This document shows positions 1-10,731 of a DNA stretch of 64,000 bases, piece by piece (within the stretch, counting starts at the first letter, position 1; each line of letters starts with the position of its first letter). Source of the DNA: Atherinomorus stipes (taxonomy: Eukaryota; Chordata; Actinopteri; Atheriniformes; Atherinidae); the NCBI GenBank assembly GCA_023101725.1, contig JALJCO010000034.1:62001-126000 (forward strand), in the 5' to 3' direction. The notes under the pieces were generated by a model that was not told the origin of the DNA, ran no database searches, and saw only the letters and a list, made by a program, of their open reading frames with translations. The position numbers and the translations under genes were made by a program.

Positions 1-1424
1 ACATGCTGTTCAGTCATCTGAAATTAGATGACTCGATCAGATCTGCACAATGTTCAGTAACTTTAATCCAAAAGAAGACAAATGCATAGAGATCCTCCGT
101 CCCTGCAGTCATCACGTTGGTGAACGTGTCCGGCTGAGCTGCTGCTCTGACGTCCCTGATGACTCGCGCAGCTCTGGTCTGATCAAGGAGTCAGATGGTA
201 GACAGACGGTAACGATATTCACATCCCTGTTTTTTGTGTGCTTCCATCTCACCATCATGCTTTAAGTATATGTAATGATAGGAATGCAACTATAAAGAAT
301 AAATCTGAAAAATAGTAAGAAAATAAATTAGCGAATATACAGACAAGCTGGTTGATTAAATTCACATCTACACTGGATTCTCACTTCCTTTTATTATTTT
401 ATTCCTTCTTATTATGTATATGCGTTGAGGGTCTGAAAGGCACATATAAATGCAATGTACTGTTATTATTATCGTTATTTTTGTTATCATCATAATTATT
501 ATTATTGAGGGTTTGGGTGGTCGTGAGGGAATGAAAAAGTGGCACGAGGAAAGGAATGGATACACAGTAAGTCCAGTGTCTTTGAATAAAACTTGTCCAA
601 ATTAAGAAGATGATTTGTGACATATTTGCCCGTGTGTTGGTGTAACCTACATGTAAGCTTCATATTTATCCGAGTAGAAAAACTCGTGGCTGCAACACGT
701 TTGTGTTGCTTTGCAGCAGCAGTCAGATATCAGCCTGTCCAGGTTGTGAACATCAGTTTATTGCAGAATGAAACACCGGCTGTTCAAAATAATCTTGAAA
801 CCTGTTAAAAACACCAAAATGGATTTATTGCTGGGAGCATCACATGGAAGTCCCGTCAGAAAACCGGAGCCTCCGTCAGTGAGAGGTGAAACCGATCAGG
901 ACCAGGTTCTGTCTGCGGTGGATGCAGGACTCCAGGACCAGAATCTGTTTCTTCCAGCCCGGTTGCTGCAGAGAGCCAAAGTGGAACGAGCCCAGAACCT
1001 CCACAGCAGTAAAGCAGGTTGTTGAAGAAGACCTGTCCTGTGTCCCTGCAGAGCTCCCGTCCCGTTGTGACATGCTAGGCGCTAACTACGTAACGACCAG
1101 TAATAGAAAAAAATCCATGAGGGACTTCATGATCTGAATGTCCAACCATGGACACATGATGCCCCTGAACTCCAGGACATCTCGTTTCTTTATCCTTTAG
1201 CTTTATCCAGATGCAAACGTAAACACGATTCTCCGCGATCTGTTCCAGCCTTTTCACGACTAAACTGCTACTTCCTGTGAGCACCAGAAGTTCCGCCCAT
1301 CACTGTTGATAATGGCGCCGCCGTCTATCGACCAGTGTGACGTACAGACGCGTGGAGCCGTAGCCAGCCTGTCATAGGCCGTCAGCTGCATCACTCCACA
1401 ACCCCGCCCCTAAATTTGAATATT
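1..1424. other. Unassigned sequence, no gene seen
   Basis: All reading frames here are short and none resembles a known family or has convincing splice sites. A short TTA/TTATT-rich run lies at about 458-506. Nothing else is recognisable; it is probably non-coding or intronic DNA. Confidence 0.5.
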
Positions 1425-2160
1425 AGGATGAGAAATAAAGAAACGCAAAAAGAAGCAGCACAAAGTCTTGGTGCAAAATAAAAGCCTCCCAAAATATGTG
1501 TGAGCACAAAATAAAAGTTTCACTATATAAATAACTTAATATATAAATAAATGAATAACTTAATGAATAACAAAATAGATAACTTAATAAATAGATAAAT
1601 AACTAAATGAATAACTAAATAAATAACTTTACTAATAACTAAATAAATAACTTAATGAATAGATAAATAACTAAATGAATAACTAACTAACTAAATAAAT
1701 AAATGACTTAAAACTAAATAGATAAATATAAGACTGAATAAATAACTTTATAAATAAATAAATAAATAACGTGATAAATAAATAAATAAATAAATAAATG
1801 AATAACTTAATAAATAACAAAATAGATAACTTAATAAATAGATAAATAACTAAATGAATAACTAACTAACTAAATAAATAAATGACTTAAAACTAAATAG
1901 ATAAATATAAGACTGAATAAATAACTTTATAAATAAATAAATAAATAAATAACGTAATAAATAAATAAATAACTAAATAAATGAATAACTAAACTAATAG
2001 ATAAATAAATAACTTAATAAATAAATATATAACTAAACATATAACTGACTAAATAAATAAATATGGAAACAATTATTTTGTGCATTTTATATATATTTAT
2101 ATTGTGGAACACTTATTTATTTTGGTATTTATTTATTTATTTAATTATGAATAAAATGGC
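1425..2160. repeat. AT-rich low-complexity tandem tract (TAAA/AATAACT type)
   Basis: About 0.7 kb is built from variations on aaataaataac and ttaataaatagata. Larger blocks recur: the segment near 1620-1760 reappears almost verbatim near 1830-1960, so the tract has grown by duplication of roughly 200-bp units as well as by slippage of the 4-bp unit. No coding potential is seen. Confidence 0.85.
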
Positions 2161-3130
2161 ATTCCATAGTTCCTGCTATGAACTGCAGCTCTGCTCAGCA
2201 ACAGTTGACTGCTGAGGCCCGTACGTTATAACGCCAGCTCCAGGTCAGTCCTGGCTGAAAATGGATTTTCTTAAAGAGAGGCTGATGAAGGAGGAAGGAG
2301 AGTTATTTTTACTACTCAGAGTTGTTTCATGGTCCACATAAATAATTCAAATGTAATCGAAGTTATAATATATCATACTGTAGTGTTTATCCAACACTCA
2401 CACAATATCATATAGATTCTAGAAAACATTCTAGTTTGGTCCAGATCCCTGCACAAAAAAAAAATAAAATAAAAATCAGCATGTTTTTCTATTACTATGA
2501 GAAGAATAACAATGTAAACATAACAATTTTCTATAACATCATCAATTCTTTGTGTTGAAATGAGTCTAAATGATCAGATGAAGATTTTCTTTACATAAAA
2601 AGTGCAGTTTACATCAGAAAAGGCGTCATTAGATTGTCACTCCTCTGCGGCTGCCATCCTGACTGATATACTGTAGATAGAGGACTGAGTCGCCAAAACG
2701 GATGCATCTTTAAGTCCCGCCTCCCATTCTGTGATTGGTCTGGTCAGTTTTTTACCGTGAAAGTGAAAATCACTTTCCAATGGAGGGAACCCAGACTGAC
2801 TTGCCGTGCATCTCATATATGGTGATGGACAGGCTGGCGTTCTGGGCAAAACATTCACACCAGTGACGAAATTCCATTGAGCAAGTTTGCGACATTTTTT
2901 TTTTTTAATTGAGGTCAATTTTTTTAATATTGGCATTCTACAAAAACAAAATTAACCAATCAGAGAAGGCATACTGAGACTCACAGAGCCGGTTGCAAGC
3001 TATGCAATGTTTAAACAAAGAGAGAGAAGACTTGCTTGGCCACTGCTACTGCATCATCATGGCTGAGCATGTTATCTTTGTGTTAAAGCATCTTGTTTGA
3101 CAAGCGAGATAACAATTACCTGAAGCAGCA
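2161..3130. other. Unassigned sequence
   Basis: I see no gene, terminal inverted repeat or SINE/LINE signature. A poly-A stretch lies near 2456-2467 and a poly-T stretch near 2896-2906. A - strand frame at 2637-2936 has no recognisable motif. Confidence 0.4.
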
Positions 3131-3512
3131 GTGCGCTAGGCCTAGTACGCAGTCTCGGAGACCAGCATGGAGAAACACGAGAGGCAAATGACTGATGTCT
3201 CAGTTGTTTTATTATTGACATTGATGCATCATAATACTCTACACCAGCTAACCAGAATGATTAAAACTACCCGCTTATGTAGACCAGCTTAATAGGAACA
3301 TACCATTCCCCCAGTATTCCACAGCCAGCTACATACAGAAAAATATGAAATTATTTACACTGAAAATTTCACAAAACTATACATCTACTTACATGGAGCT
3401 TCAAATGGCACAATTACTAACACTTAATAACCCAAACCAACATTACCTAAAAACATAAGATAATCTCTACAAACTTCCCTTTAATTCTAACCTTTAGTTC
3501 CCTCCCCCGGAA
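3130..3512 (-). repeat. Possible solo-LTR-like segment
   Basis: Read on the - strand, a purine-rich run (gttccgggggagggaact, ending near 3495) precedes about 350 bp that contain an AATAAA-like signal (on + as gttttattattg near 3203). That layout resembles a polypurine tract followed by an LTR. I cannot find clean TG/CA ends or a target duplication, so this is only a suggestion. Confidence 0.2.
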
Positions 3513-3513
3513 C

Positions 3514-4119
3514 CTATAGACAAGTTTCAGAGCCAGAACCATGGGAGCTGCCATGTCTGCACGTTTCTGCTAAAGACTTCCGGTCCCCGTGGTTACAGGG
3601 TATTTTACACTGAGGACATGTACAATTTAACAACATACATACGAAGCATTCCCGTGCTTCATGATTAAAAAATGGATATTTGTGAAACCCAAAAATTGTT
3701 CTGGGACATATTGTCCGTACGTGGCTGCAGCAGTTTGTGAAAACAAATGAATGTGTTGTAAAGTGAGCTAACTTACCATAGGACAGCAGCTGCATGACCG
3801 ACTGGGTCCAGTTAAGGTGCAGCACGCAGTCTCCACCTCGCCATCCTTCGTAACCACCATCCAAGCCTTCTGACAGGAATCATTTTGACACTGGCTTGGT
3901 TGACCATCCACTTTCATGGACACTAAACTGCCTATTTGTGCGTAAGTCTATGGCGTTCCTCTTTATCACCATGGACTCAACAAAGTATGAAAATATTTTG
4001 CAATTTTTAACATGAGGCCATTTCATCATATTATCCTCCCAGGTCAGTATCGTAGCAGGTGAGGAAGTAATAAAAAACCTTCTTTTATAAGAAATAAACA
4101 TAAATGAGGATATTACCAT
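3514..4119 (-). pseudogene. Degenerate SWIM-zinc-finger-like coding remnant
   Basis: Two - strand open segments (3880-4119 and 3514-3864) and a third frame between them look like pieces of one coding unit. The segment near 3785-3905 reads, in a frame overlapping the two, as a W-x-V-V-x-K-D-G-E-V stretch followed by a cysteine-rich run. This resembles the SWIM-type module seen in a large transposon-associated protein family of fish. An upstream WPHVKN...IFSYFVES stretch fits the same family. A good donor (ctatg|gtaagtt on -) lies near 3774. The frame is broken and the usual spaced C-x-C...C-x-H pattern is not intact. I recognised the family from memory only; no search was done. Confidence 0.3.
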
Positions 4120-4529
4120 TTTACTGACATCACTATTCAGTGTAAATGAAAGATCTTATTTGACTGGAAGCACTTAGCAAAAATTTATAGACTGCAGAAG
4201 TAAACCAGAAACTATTCTATAAAAGGCACATAAACCTCTGGGGACATCTTTTGTCCACGCACCACTCCTGGGGACAGAAACGAGAGATGAGTTCAAACAA
4301 TCAATTTCTTAAAACATCAATGGTGTTTCTTAACTGTTCAGGCCAACCAATCGGTGTTCACTTCAGGTAGACAAACCTTGAAGACTTTGAGCTTCTGGTA
4401 CTGCAGCTACACCCAAGCACACATAAACCAATAAACCAGTTAATCAACTAACTTAAACTGGTAAATCATTTCATTTACATCCTACTTAACGATTTCAGTC
4501 AGTCACCATCTTTGCTGTCATTAATTTAC
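4120..4529. other. Unassigned flank of the nested hAT element
   Basis: No motif was recognised. It ends at the 8-bp direct repeat atgtagac (4530-4537) that borders the next element. Confidence 0.4.
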
Positions 4530-4611
4530 ATGTAGACTAGGGCTGTGACTAAACGACTTATCTGATAGATTTCAGTTTGTTAATGTAAACGACGAGTCTT
4601 CATCACACACC

Positions 4612-5404
4612 AGAGTAACTCATGGAGTTCCCCAGGGTTCTGTGCTCAGACCAATGCTCTTCACATTATACATGCTTCCTTTGGGTAATAACATCAGACA
4701 ACATGGCATAAATTTTCATTGTTATGCAGACGACACTCAGATATACTGTATTAATCTATAAAGCCTGATGAAACCAATCACTTCGTTAGATTACAAAGAT
4801 GTCTTAGTGACATAAAGACCTGGATGACTCTGAATTTTCTGCTTCTAAATTCAGACAAGACCGAGGTTGTTGTCTTTGACCTGAAAAACTAAGGACTAAA
4901 TTATCTAGCTTTATAGTTGATCTGGATGGCATTAATTTGGCTTCCAGCACTACAGTGAAGAATCTTGGAGTCATTTTTGACCAGGATTTGTCTTTTGGCT
5001 CACATATGAAAAGGTTTCTAGAACCGCCCTCTTCCACCTACGTAATATTGCTAAAATTAGGGACATCCTCTCCAAGAATGATGCAGAAAAACTAGTCCAT
5101 GCTTTTGTTACTTCCAGATTGGATTACTGTAATTCCCTATTATTGGGCTGCCCCAAATATGCCTTGAAAAGTCTCCAGCTGATCCAGAATGCTGCAGCTA
5201 GGGTTCTGACTAGAACCAGCAGGAGAGGTCATATTTCTCTACTTTTAGCTTCTCTTCATTGGCTCGCCGTTAAATCCAGGATAGAATTTAAAATTCTTCT
5301 TACATATAAAGCTCTCCATGACCAAGCTGCATTATATATTAGAGATCTCATAGTTTCATATATTCCAAGCAGAGCACTTCGCTCTCAGACTGCAGGAGCG
5401 GGTT
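4612..5404 (+). pseudogene. L2-type LINE reverse transcriptase, 5'-truncated, part 1
   Basis: Translation gives a reverse-transcriptase core with the GVPQGSVL motif (near 4624) and the catalytic YADDTQIY motif (4723-4746). The C-terminal segment DYCNSLLLG...LQLIQNAAAR follows (5122-5220), which is typical of L2/CR1-like non-LTR elements in fish. Stops and frame shifts lie between the motifs, so it cannot make a protein. The copy starts inside the hAT arm, so it is 5'-truncated. It is interrupted at about 5404 by the Harbinger element and resumes at 8013. Confidence 0.85.
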
Positions 5405-5579
5405 GCACCAACTGGTCTTTGCTAAGGCTGTTCTTAACGGGATAGATTCTAGGTCAGTAGCTCCATCATAACTTACGCCTGGTCCTAACCATGCCAGGTC
5501 TTAGCGAAGTGCGTCGATGTGAAAACTCAATTTAGAAATAAGAATGAACGTTGCTAGGATACAATGAACGATCTCTACG

Positions 5580-6382
5580 ATGGCAGCCCAAAAGAAAAGA
5601 AAGCTCAATTTTGAAGACAGCGAAATAAGAAAACTGATGTAGTTGTATAGTCAGCACAAAGATGTGCTGACGGCCAAGCAATGCAATAAGGTCACAAATG
5701 AGCACAAGCTTTTAATTTGGGGGACGATTACAGAGACTGTCAATGGCTGCTCCGACTGCGTCCGTTCTGTACAAGATGTTAAAAAGAAATGGAAAGATCT
5801 TCTTAGCAAAGCCAGGAAAGACACGTCGAATAAGAAGAAGAAACAAACAGGTGGGGGTCCTCCACCGAAACCGTCAATGTATAGTGACATTATCGTTGAC
5901 ATCTTTGGGGAGGATTCCCCAGCCTTCACTGGTTTGGATGGTGTGGAGAGTGGAGACGTAACTGAAAATTTTGAAGATGGAGTGGAGGAGCTGTCTGTTA
6001 ACAGCCAATCACCGGAGGAGTGGCAGGAGAAGGGTGTGTAGGGCCAGAGCACACAAAAAACGAATACTTTTCTGTTTAAGAAATAGATAATTGCCTAATT
6101 AATCCTCTACTTTTAGACTCAATGGACGCTGCGCATACCTCTGGTCCTGCTCCTTGCGCAACCCCTCCGCCGCCAGCGAAACGGAGGGCTGACCTGCAAC
6201 ACATTCACGTAGAGGAGATTCTACGAGTGGAGGCTGAGACTAAAAAGCTACAAACTGAACAGGAAAAACTAGAGCTAGAAAAGCAAAAGCTTCTGCTGGA
6301 AATACAGTTGCTTCAGAAGCAAATAGCCCGGCCAAGCGCTTCACATAATTTTGAAGAGGAGCGATCCTTCTTCAGTCTGTAG
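5580..6382 (+). pseudogene. Harbinger Myb/SANT-like DNA-binding protein, two exons, one nonsense codon
   Basis: The reading frame runs from ATG 5580 through exon 1 (to 6033). A GT...AG intron (6034-6116, acceptor ctacttttag) keeps phase into exon 2, 6117-6382; total 240 codons including the stop. Exon 1 has a Myb/SANT-like domain: a basic N-terminus, helices, then DVKKKWKDLLSKARK at about residues 64-78. Exon 2 ends in a charged coiled coil (leucine/glutamate/lysine heptads). In the family this protein escorts the transposase to the nucleus and binds the element's ends. An in-frame TAG at 5640-5642 (codon 21) interrupts the first helix, so this copy is probably dead unless translation starts downstream. 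Confidence 0.8.
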
Positions 6383-6674
6383 CCTAACAGTAACACTGAC
6401 CAACTGCTTTAAAGATATTATAAAATCACAAATAACTCGATGTAACCATTTAAAATTGTGCGATTTATTTATTGTTGCATATATATGCATGCATGCACAC
6501 AGAAAAACATATATGCAGAGACAGCCTATTATAATTTTTGAATTTTCCTCCTGGGCCTAAATAAATTGATATACATAAATAAAAAAGTCTTTTTCATTTC
6601 ATTTCATATACTCACACATATAACCTACAATTGTTAATAATATGAGCACGAAAAAGGCGTCCAGAGACATCCTC

Positions 6675-7790
6675 CTAAGCAGCTACAGGGGCCATTTGCT
6701 CATCTTCCTCTGGTATCGGCAGATGATTGTGCTGTGGTAGGGGGATCCTCTTGGTGATGCAGATATTATGAAGTACTGTGCATGCTGCGATCACTGTACA
6801 CACTCTCTCTGGGTGCATCCGCATCTCCCCATGTAGACAGTGGAATGTAGAAAAACAGTTCACGGTGAAAAAACATTTGTTATTATTAATAGGTTAGTTA
6901 GTTGTGAGTTGTGATAGGCTTATGTCAGGTTCAGCACCATGGACAGCAGATGTCATGCTGACATTGACGTATGGAGATGTTTTGGCTCACCTGCACTTGA
7001 GCACTCCGCTACAGCGCTCAACAGTAGACCGAGTGGTGGCGTGGATGGAGTTGTACCGCTGTTCTTGCTGGGTCCTCGGTGCGATGATGAATGTCATTAG
7101 CCAGCACTTCAGCGGGTAGCCACTGTCGTCGAGTAGGATGCCGTTAACTCGTCCAGCCTCAAAAGTGTCGCTCAGCTGACTTTCCCACAATATCCTTGCA
7201 TCGTGTGTTGACCCAGGCCACGTTGCCACCAAATTGAAGATTTTATATGTAGCATCACAAACAACTTGAACATTGATGGAATGATATCCTTTGCAGTTGA
7301 CATACAGATATTCATCCTCTGATGGTGCCTGGATGCGGACATGGGTCCCGTCAATGCAACCCACAATGCCGGGGATTCCTGAGGCCTGGTGAAACTGCTG
7401 TCTCATAACAACTGACTTGGCTTCAGTGGGGAGGTGCGCATGGCGTGGAAGACGGCGACTCAGTGCCACGTACACCCTGCGAATTACGCGGCAGGCTGTT
7501 GATTTGTGGATGCCAATCATGTCCCCTAAGGTGCTATGAAAAGCACCATTTGCAAAATATCGCAGTGATATCAGTACCTGCAAAGCGGGCTTCAAGGTTT
7601 CATTGCGATCAGACACAAACTGAAGATCTGGCGAAAGTTCGTCTATTGACGAAAATATGCCTCTTCTGTTAAATCTAAATCTGTCAATCAGCTCATCATT
7701 ATATAGATCTAAGGGATTGCTTCTGTCCCTGATCACTCCCTCTCGCCTAAAAGCTCTCTCAAAATAAATACGATGTATCAGTCGTACCAT
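6675..7790 (-). pseudogene. PIF/Harbinger transposase (DDE_Tnp_4 type), two exons
   Basis: Exon 1 (7790 down to 6991) encodes about 266 residues. A helix-turn-helix-like LGDMIGIHKSTACRVIRRV lies at 88-106. Candidate catalytic residues are D147 (GCIDGTH), D222 (DDSGYP) and E258 (STVERCSGVLK), with a conserved WPGSTHDARI at 191-200. Exon 2 (6846-6675) supplies the family's CLHGEMRMHPERVC...VLHNIC tail and ends at TAG. Phase fits a donor AG|GTGAGC at 6991/6990, but the dinucleotide just before exon 2 is AC instead of AG and no AG lies close by, so splicing is probably lost. The joined length, about 323 residues, is near that of HARBI1-like proteins. The enzyme would cut and paste the element. 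Confidence 0.85.
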
Positions 7791-8012
7791 TTTTGGTGGG
7801 TAGTTGGCTTCCAGTTCTTGACGTAACTATAGAAACTATCCTAAATCTTAACATTTAAGCCTACCACTGACTAGGCGTAAAATTTACACCCGGTCTTAGT
7901 GAGTAGAAGGCTTAAGCCCAGATGGTGCAACAGGCATAACAATGTAGTTGGACTTAAAATGTTCAGTAAGGACCAGCTTTTTTTTAAGACCGGGCGTAAG
8001 ACCAGTTGGTGC

Positions 8013-8956
8013 CTGGTCTTCTGGTTCCAAGGGCTTCTAAGAGTAGAATGGGATGCAGAGCGTTTGGCTATCAGGCCCCCCTATTGTGGAACCAGCTACC
8101 AATTCAGGTTCGCAGGCAGACACCCTCTCTACAGATCTGGGCATGAAAAAGTTCCCCTTTCAGCCGACTGCCAGCCACTTACCAGCGACTTGTCTGCTAA
8201 TTCAATCGCACAGAGAAACGCCTGTGTGCCCAGGGGAAACGATTTCGGAGCATAAATGAATGCCCGGAACAAGGACGTTTCCACACGTCAAGTTTGGACA
8301 CCGTGCGTGATGACGTATTCGCGGAACAAATCGTTCAGCCAGTGATAGTGCTGTAATGGTGCACTATTACTGTACCACTTCTGACAGAAAAAGGAGGAAC
8401 TTTTTCACGCCTGCATCTGTAACTTTAAGATCAGGCTTAAAACCTTCTTTTTGATAAGTCTTATAGTTAGGGATGGTTAGCATCCCTTAGTTAAGCTGCT
8501 ATAGGTTTAGACTGCTGCGGGACGTTCATGATGCACTGGGCTCTTCCTCTCCCATCATCTGCTTCTCCATGTAGAAACTTGTGACAGTATTGCATCATTA
8601 ACTGTGTTCTCCTCTCTCAGCAGGTCTGGCTGGATGACGTTGCAGTGTCCGTTGATCTCTCTGTCTGTCTTCTCCACCCTAGCCGTCGAGGCAGATGGCC
8701 GCCCGACCTGAGCCGGGTTCTGCTGGAGGGTTTTCCTCCCTGTTAAAAGGGTGTTCTCATTCCCACTATCGCTACCACCCCGTGCTTGCTCAGGATGGGG
8801 GATTGGACCGGGTCAAGTCAAGATTTGATCCAATCTGTTGGTTTCCTTAGCTAGGCTATCGTGAATCTGACTTGAATTTTTCTGTTTGTTAAGCGCCCTG
8901 AGGTGACACTGTCATGAATTGATGCTATACAAATAAAGTTGAATTGAAAGTTGAAT
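8013..8956 (+). pseudogene. L2-type LINE, parts 2 and 3 (C-terminus and 3' tail)
   Basis: The LINE resumes after the Harbinger element at ggttccaagggcttctaaga and runs to 8130. A foreign block of about 290 bp follows, and the frame then picks up again at tttaagatcaggcttaaaac (near 8427), the last residues of an L2-type ORF. The 3' untranslated tail follows (cctccctgttaaaagggtgt, then gaggtgacactgtcatgaat) and ends in the aaataaagttgaattgaaag type of terminus near 8956. This tail is typical of L2-like LINEs and of SINEs that borrow their ends. Confidence 0.8.
8131..8424 (+). repeat. Dispersed repeat X inserted in the L2 LINE
   Basis: The first 186 bp (8131-8316) match 26440-26625 with only scattered differences, in the same orientation. 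Both copies begin at acagatctgggcatgaaaaa and stop matching at gtgatgacgt. The remainder (8317-8424) is not shared. The block splits the L2 reading frame, so it arrived later. The class is unknown. Confidence 0.6.
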
Positions 8957-9129
8957 CGTCAGCTATCACAATAGTCAACAACTAATTTCATAATTGACTA
9001 ATCATTTATTGTTTGTAAGCTTTGTTTTTCTTGTCAAAATTGCCACTGAACCTTCCGTTGCCTTGTCTGTCTTTCTGTCTGGTCAACTTTTCTTGAATTG
9101 CGTATTGACATAAACAAACATGCACGCCA

Positions 9130-9194
9130 CCAGTCAAAAGTTTGGACACGTTTTCCATTAGATTCAATGAAAAAATGTCCAGACGTTTGACTGG
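9130..9194. mobile_element. 65-bp hairpin MITE of Tc1-like type
   Basis: Arms 9130-9148 (ccagtcaaaagtttggaca) and 9176-9194 are near-perfect inverted complements. The arm sequence is the familiar terminal motif of a fish Tc1-like family. Only the ends are left, making a miniature inverted-repeat element. Confidence 0.7.
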
Positions 9195-9306
9195 TACTGT
9201 ATATATGCAAAGATTTTCGTATGATCCGATTAGTCCACTATTTGCCAAAATAGACGGTGAGTAGCCAGTTATCAAATTAATCGTTTGTGGCAGTCCTAAT
9301 GTAGAC

Positions 9307-10723
9307 AATGAGGTCACGACTGCTCGGTGAGACAGTGTTTCCCTAAATTTGTTGGAGCCATTTTAGGTTATTACAGGTGGTATTTTAAATATCCACATTT
9401 GGCATCTTCACAATGGGATCAGCTGTTTTTCAGCATCCAGAAGTTTACCTTGTAGCCACCTCTCCCCCCATCGCTGCACTCTCCATGTTGTGTTCATTTT
9501 CCTCTAAATACCAGTTTGTTCCAGCAACTTCATAATTTTGCATTGGACTAGGTGCGTATAGACAAAGACGTTGATATTTCTCCTCCGAATGTTACATTTG
9601 TTCGCATCGGTCCTGGTGTTAAAAGGCTGTTATCTAAAGTAGACTATCAGCAGCATATCGGCCTCTTTCTGCCAGGGGGTGCTGCAGATCCCCCTACTTC
9701 CCACAGCCTTTCTTTCTCCTGCACCCCCATGCACCGCTTCGTCATCGGAGGCATAATCCTCTTTTTGTGGAATGCAATCAAAACAGGCTAAATTGAAACT
9801 TATAAAGAATGTTGACAGTTTTAAGCTGCTTAGCAACCGCTGAGGAGTTTAGCTGTAAAAAGCCACTTGGAAATCGGATAAAGGAGCAAAATGTATTCTT
9901 CTGAAAAGTGGTTGTTGACAGGCTGGACCAGATTTCACATACTTGGTGCTTTTTCAATAGCACACACACACATCAGTAACAGCAATTACATTTAAAATAA
10001 AGATAATCTTGATGTAGATAGATGGTTATTTTTTAATCCAGTCTGCTATGGCTGTTTCCCAGAAGGGGAGAAAAATCTGCAGATGAGCAACAAAGTTTAA
10101 ACTTTACATTGAGGAATAATTCCTTCATATGTAACCTTCAGTGTTCATTCAAATGATGAGTAGGGGAGAACTGTTTACTCTCCTGGAGGTGGATGTAGAA
10201 GCCAATAACACAACCTCTGTTCCCCATTCTGTCAGCATCACTGGAAGAGGGAGGATGGGGTGGTGCATCAGTCCCACCTTCAACAGCCAATAGAGGGGGC
10301 AGACATTTAATTAGCAGGAAAATGATTTGTAAAGACTGTGGGTGTTTTAGGAAATATGTTTGAAAGATCAAGCACATTTGTTCTTCTATTCTTTGATATC
10401 ATCAACATGGTAGAAATTCCATGTTGGTTTTCATGGGTTGTTTTCTTGTTTTCTTCTTTAAAAAGGTAGAGTCAGGAGTTTACCCCTGAAAATAAACACT
10501 TGGGTTGTGCTCATGAAATCCATCTCAATCGCGCCTTTGGGCCTCTATTCCTGTGCAGTGGTCAGTTTGTTTGCAACTCCCTCTTTTCCCTTTTGTTTCG
10601 GTGTGTTCTGGACGTTTTCACTGTTGCCAACTCTTCAGGGAGAGAAGTCACCAGTGCCTGGTCCAAAAATCGCCAGAAGTCACGAAATGACATCATTGTA
10701 CCACATAATTAATTTCACACATG
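9307..10723. other. Unassigned sequence
   Basis: No gene or element could be supported. The segment at about 10606-10680 (gttgccaactcttcag...gaagtcacgaaatgac) vaguely resembles the start of repeat family Y seen near 13475. Otherwise I see nothing. Confidence 0.4.
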
Positions 10724-10731
10724 CACAGTAA

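Larger units (their letters stand above)
5405..8012. mobile_element. PIF/Harbinger DNA transposon (two-gene)
   Basis: A 15-bp perfect inverted pair, gcaccaactggtctt at 5405-5419 and its complement at 7998-8012, brackets a Myb/SANT-like gene on + and a DDE transposase on -. This two-gene architecture is diagnostic of PIF/Harbinger. A second, weaker copy of the right terminal motif (agatggtgcaac) lies near 7920, so the right end seems partly duplicated. The flanks are two halves of the same L2 LINE, which fixes the insertion site. Target duplication (normally 3 bp) is not clearly resolved. Both genes carry lesions, so the copy looks inactive. Confidence 0.85.
4538..9298. mobile_element. hAT-type DNA transposon, non-autonomous, host of nested insertions
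   Basis: The left end reads tagggctgtgactaaacga and the inverted right end reads taggactgccacaaacgat, giving imperfect terminal inverted repeats. Both ends are bordered by the same 8-bp word, atgtagac (4530-4537 and 9299-9306). An 8-bp duplication and a TAG-type terminus are hallmarks of the hAT superfamily. Almost all of the interior is a later LINE insertion; only about 4538-4611 and 8957-9298 are the hAT itself. No hAT transposase remains. A 65-bp hairpin repeat sits inside the right arm. Confidence 0.85.

Noticed and set aside
5651..6052. 133-residue - strand frame opposite the Myb-like gene
   Set aside because: Mirror frame of the + strand coding exon; the + strand frame has the domain.
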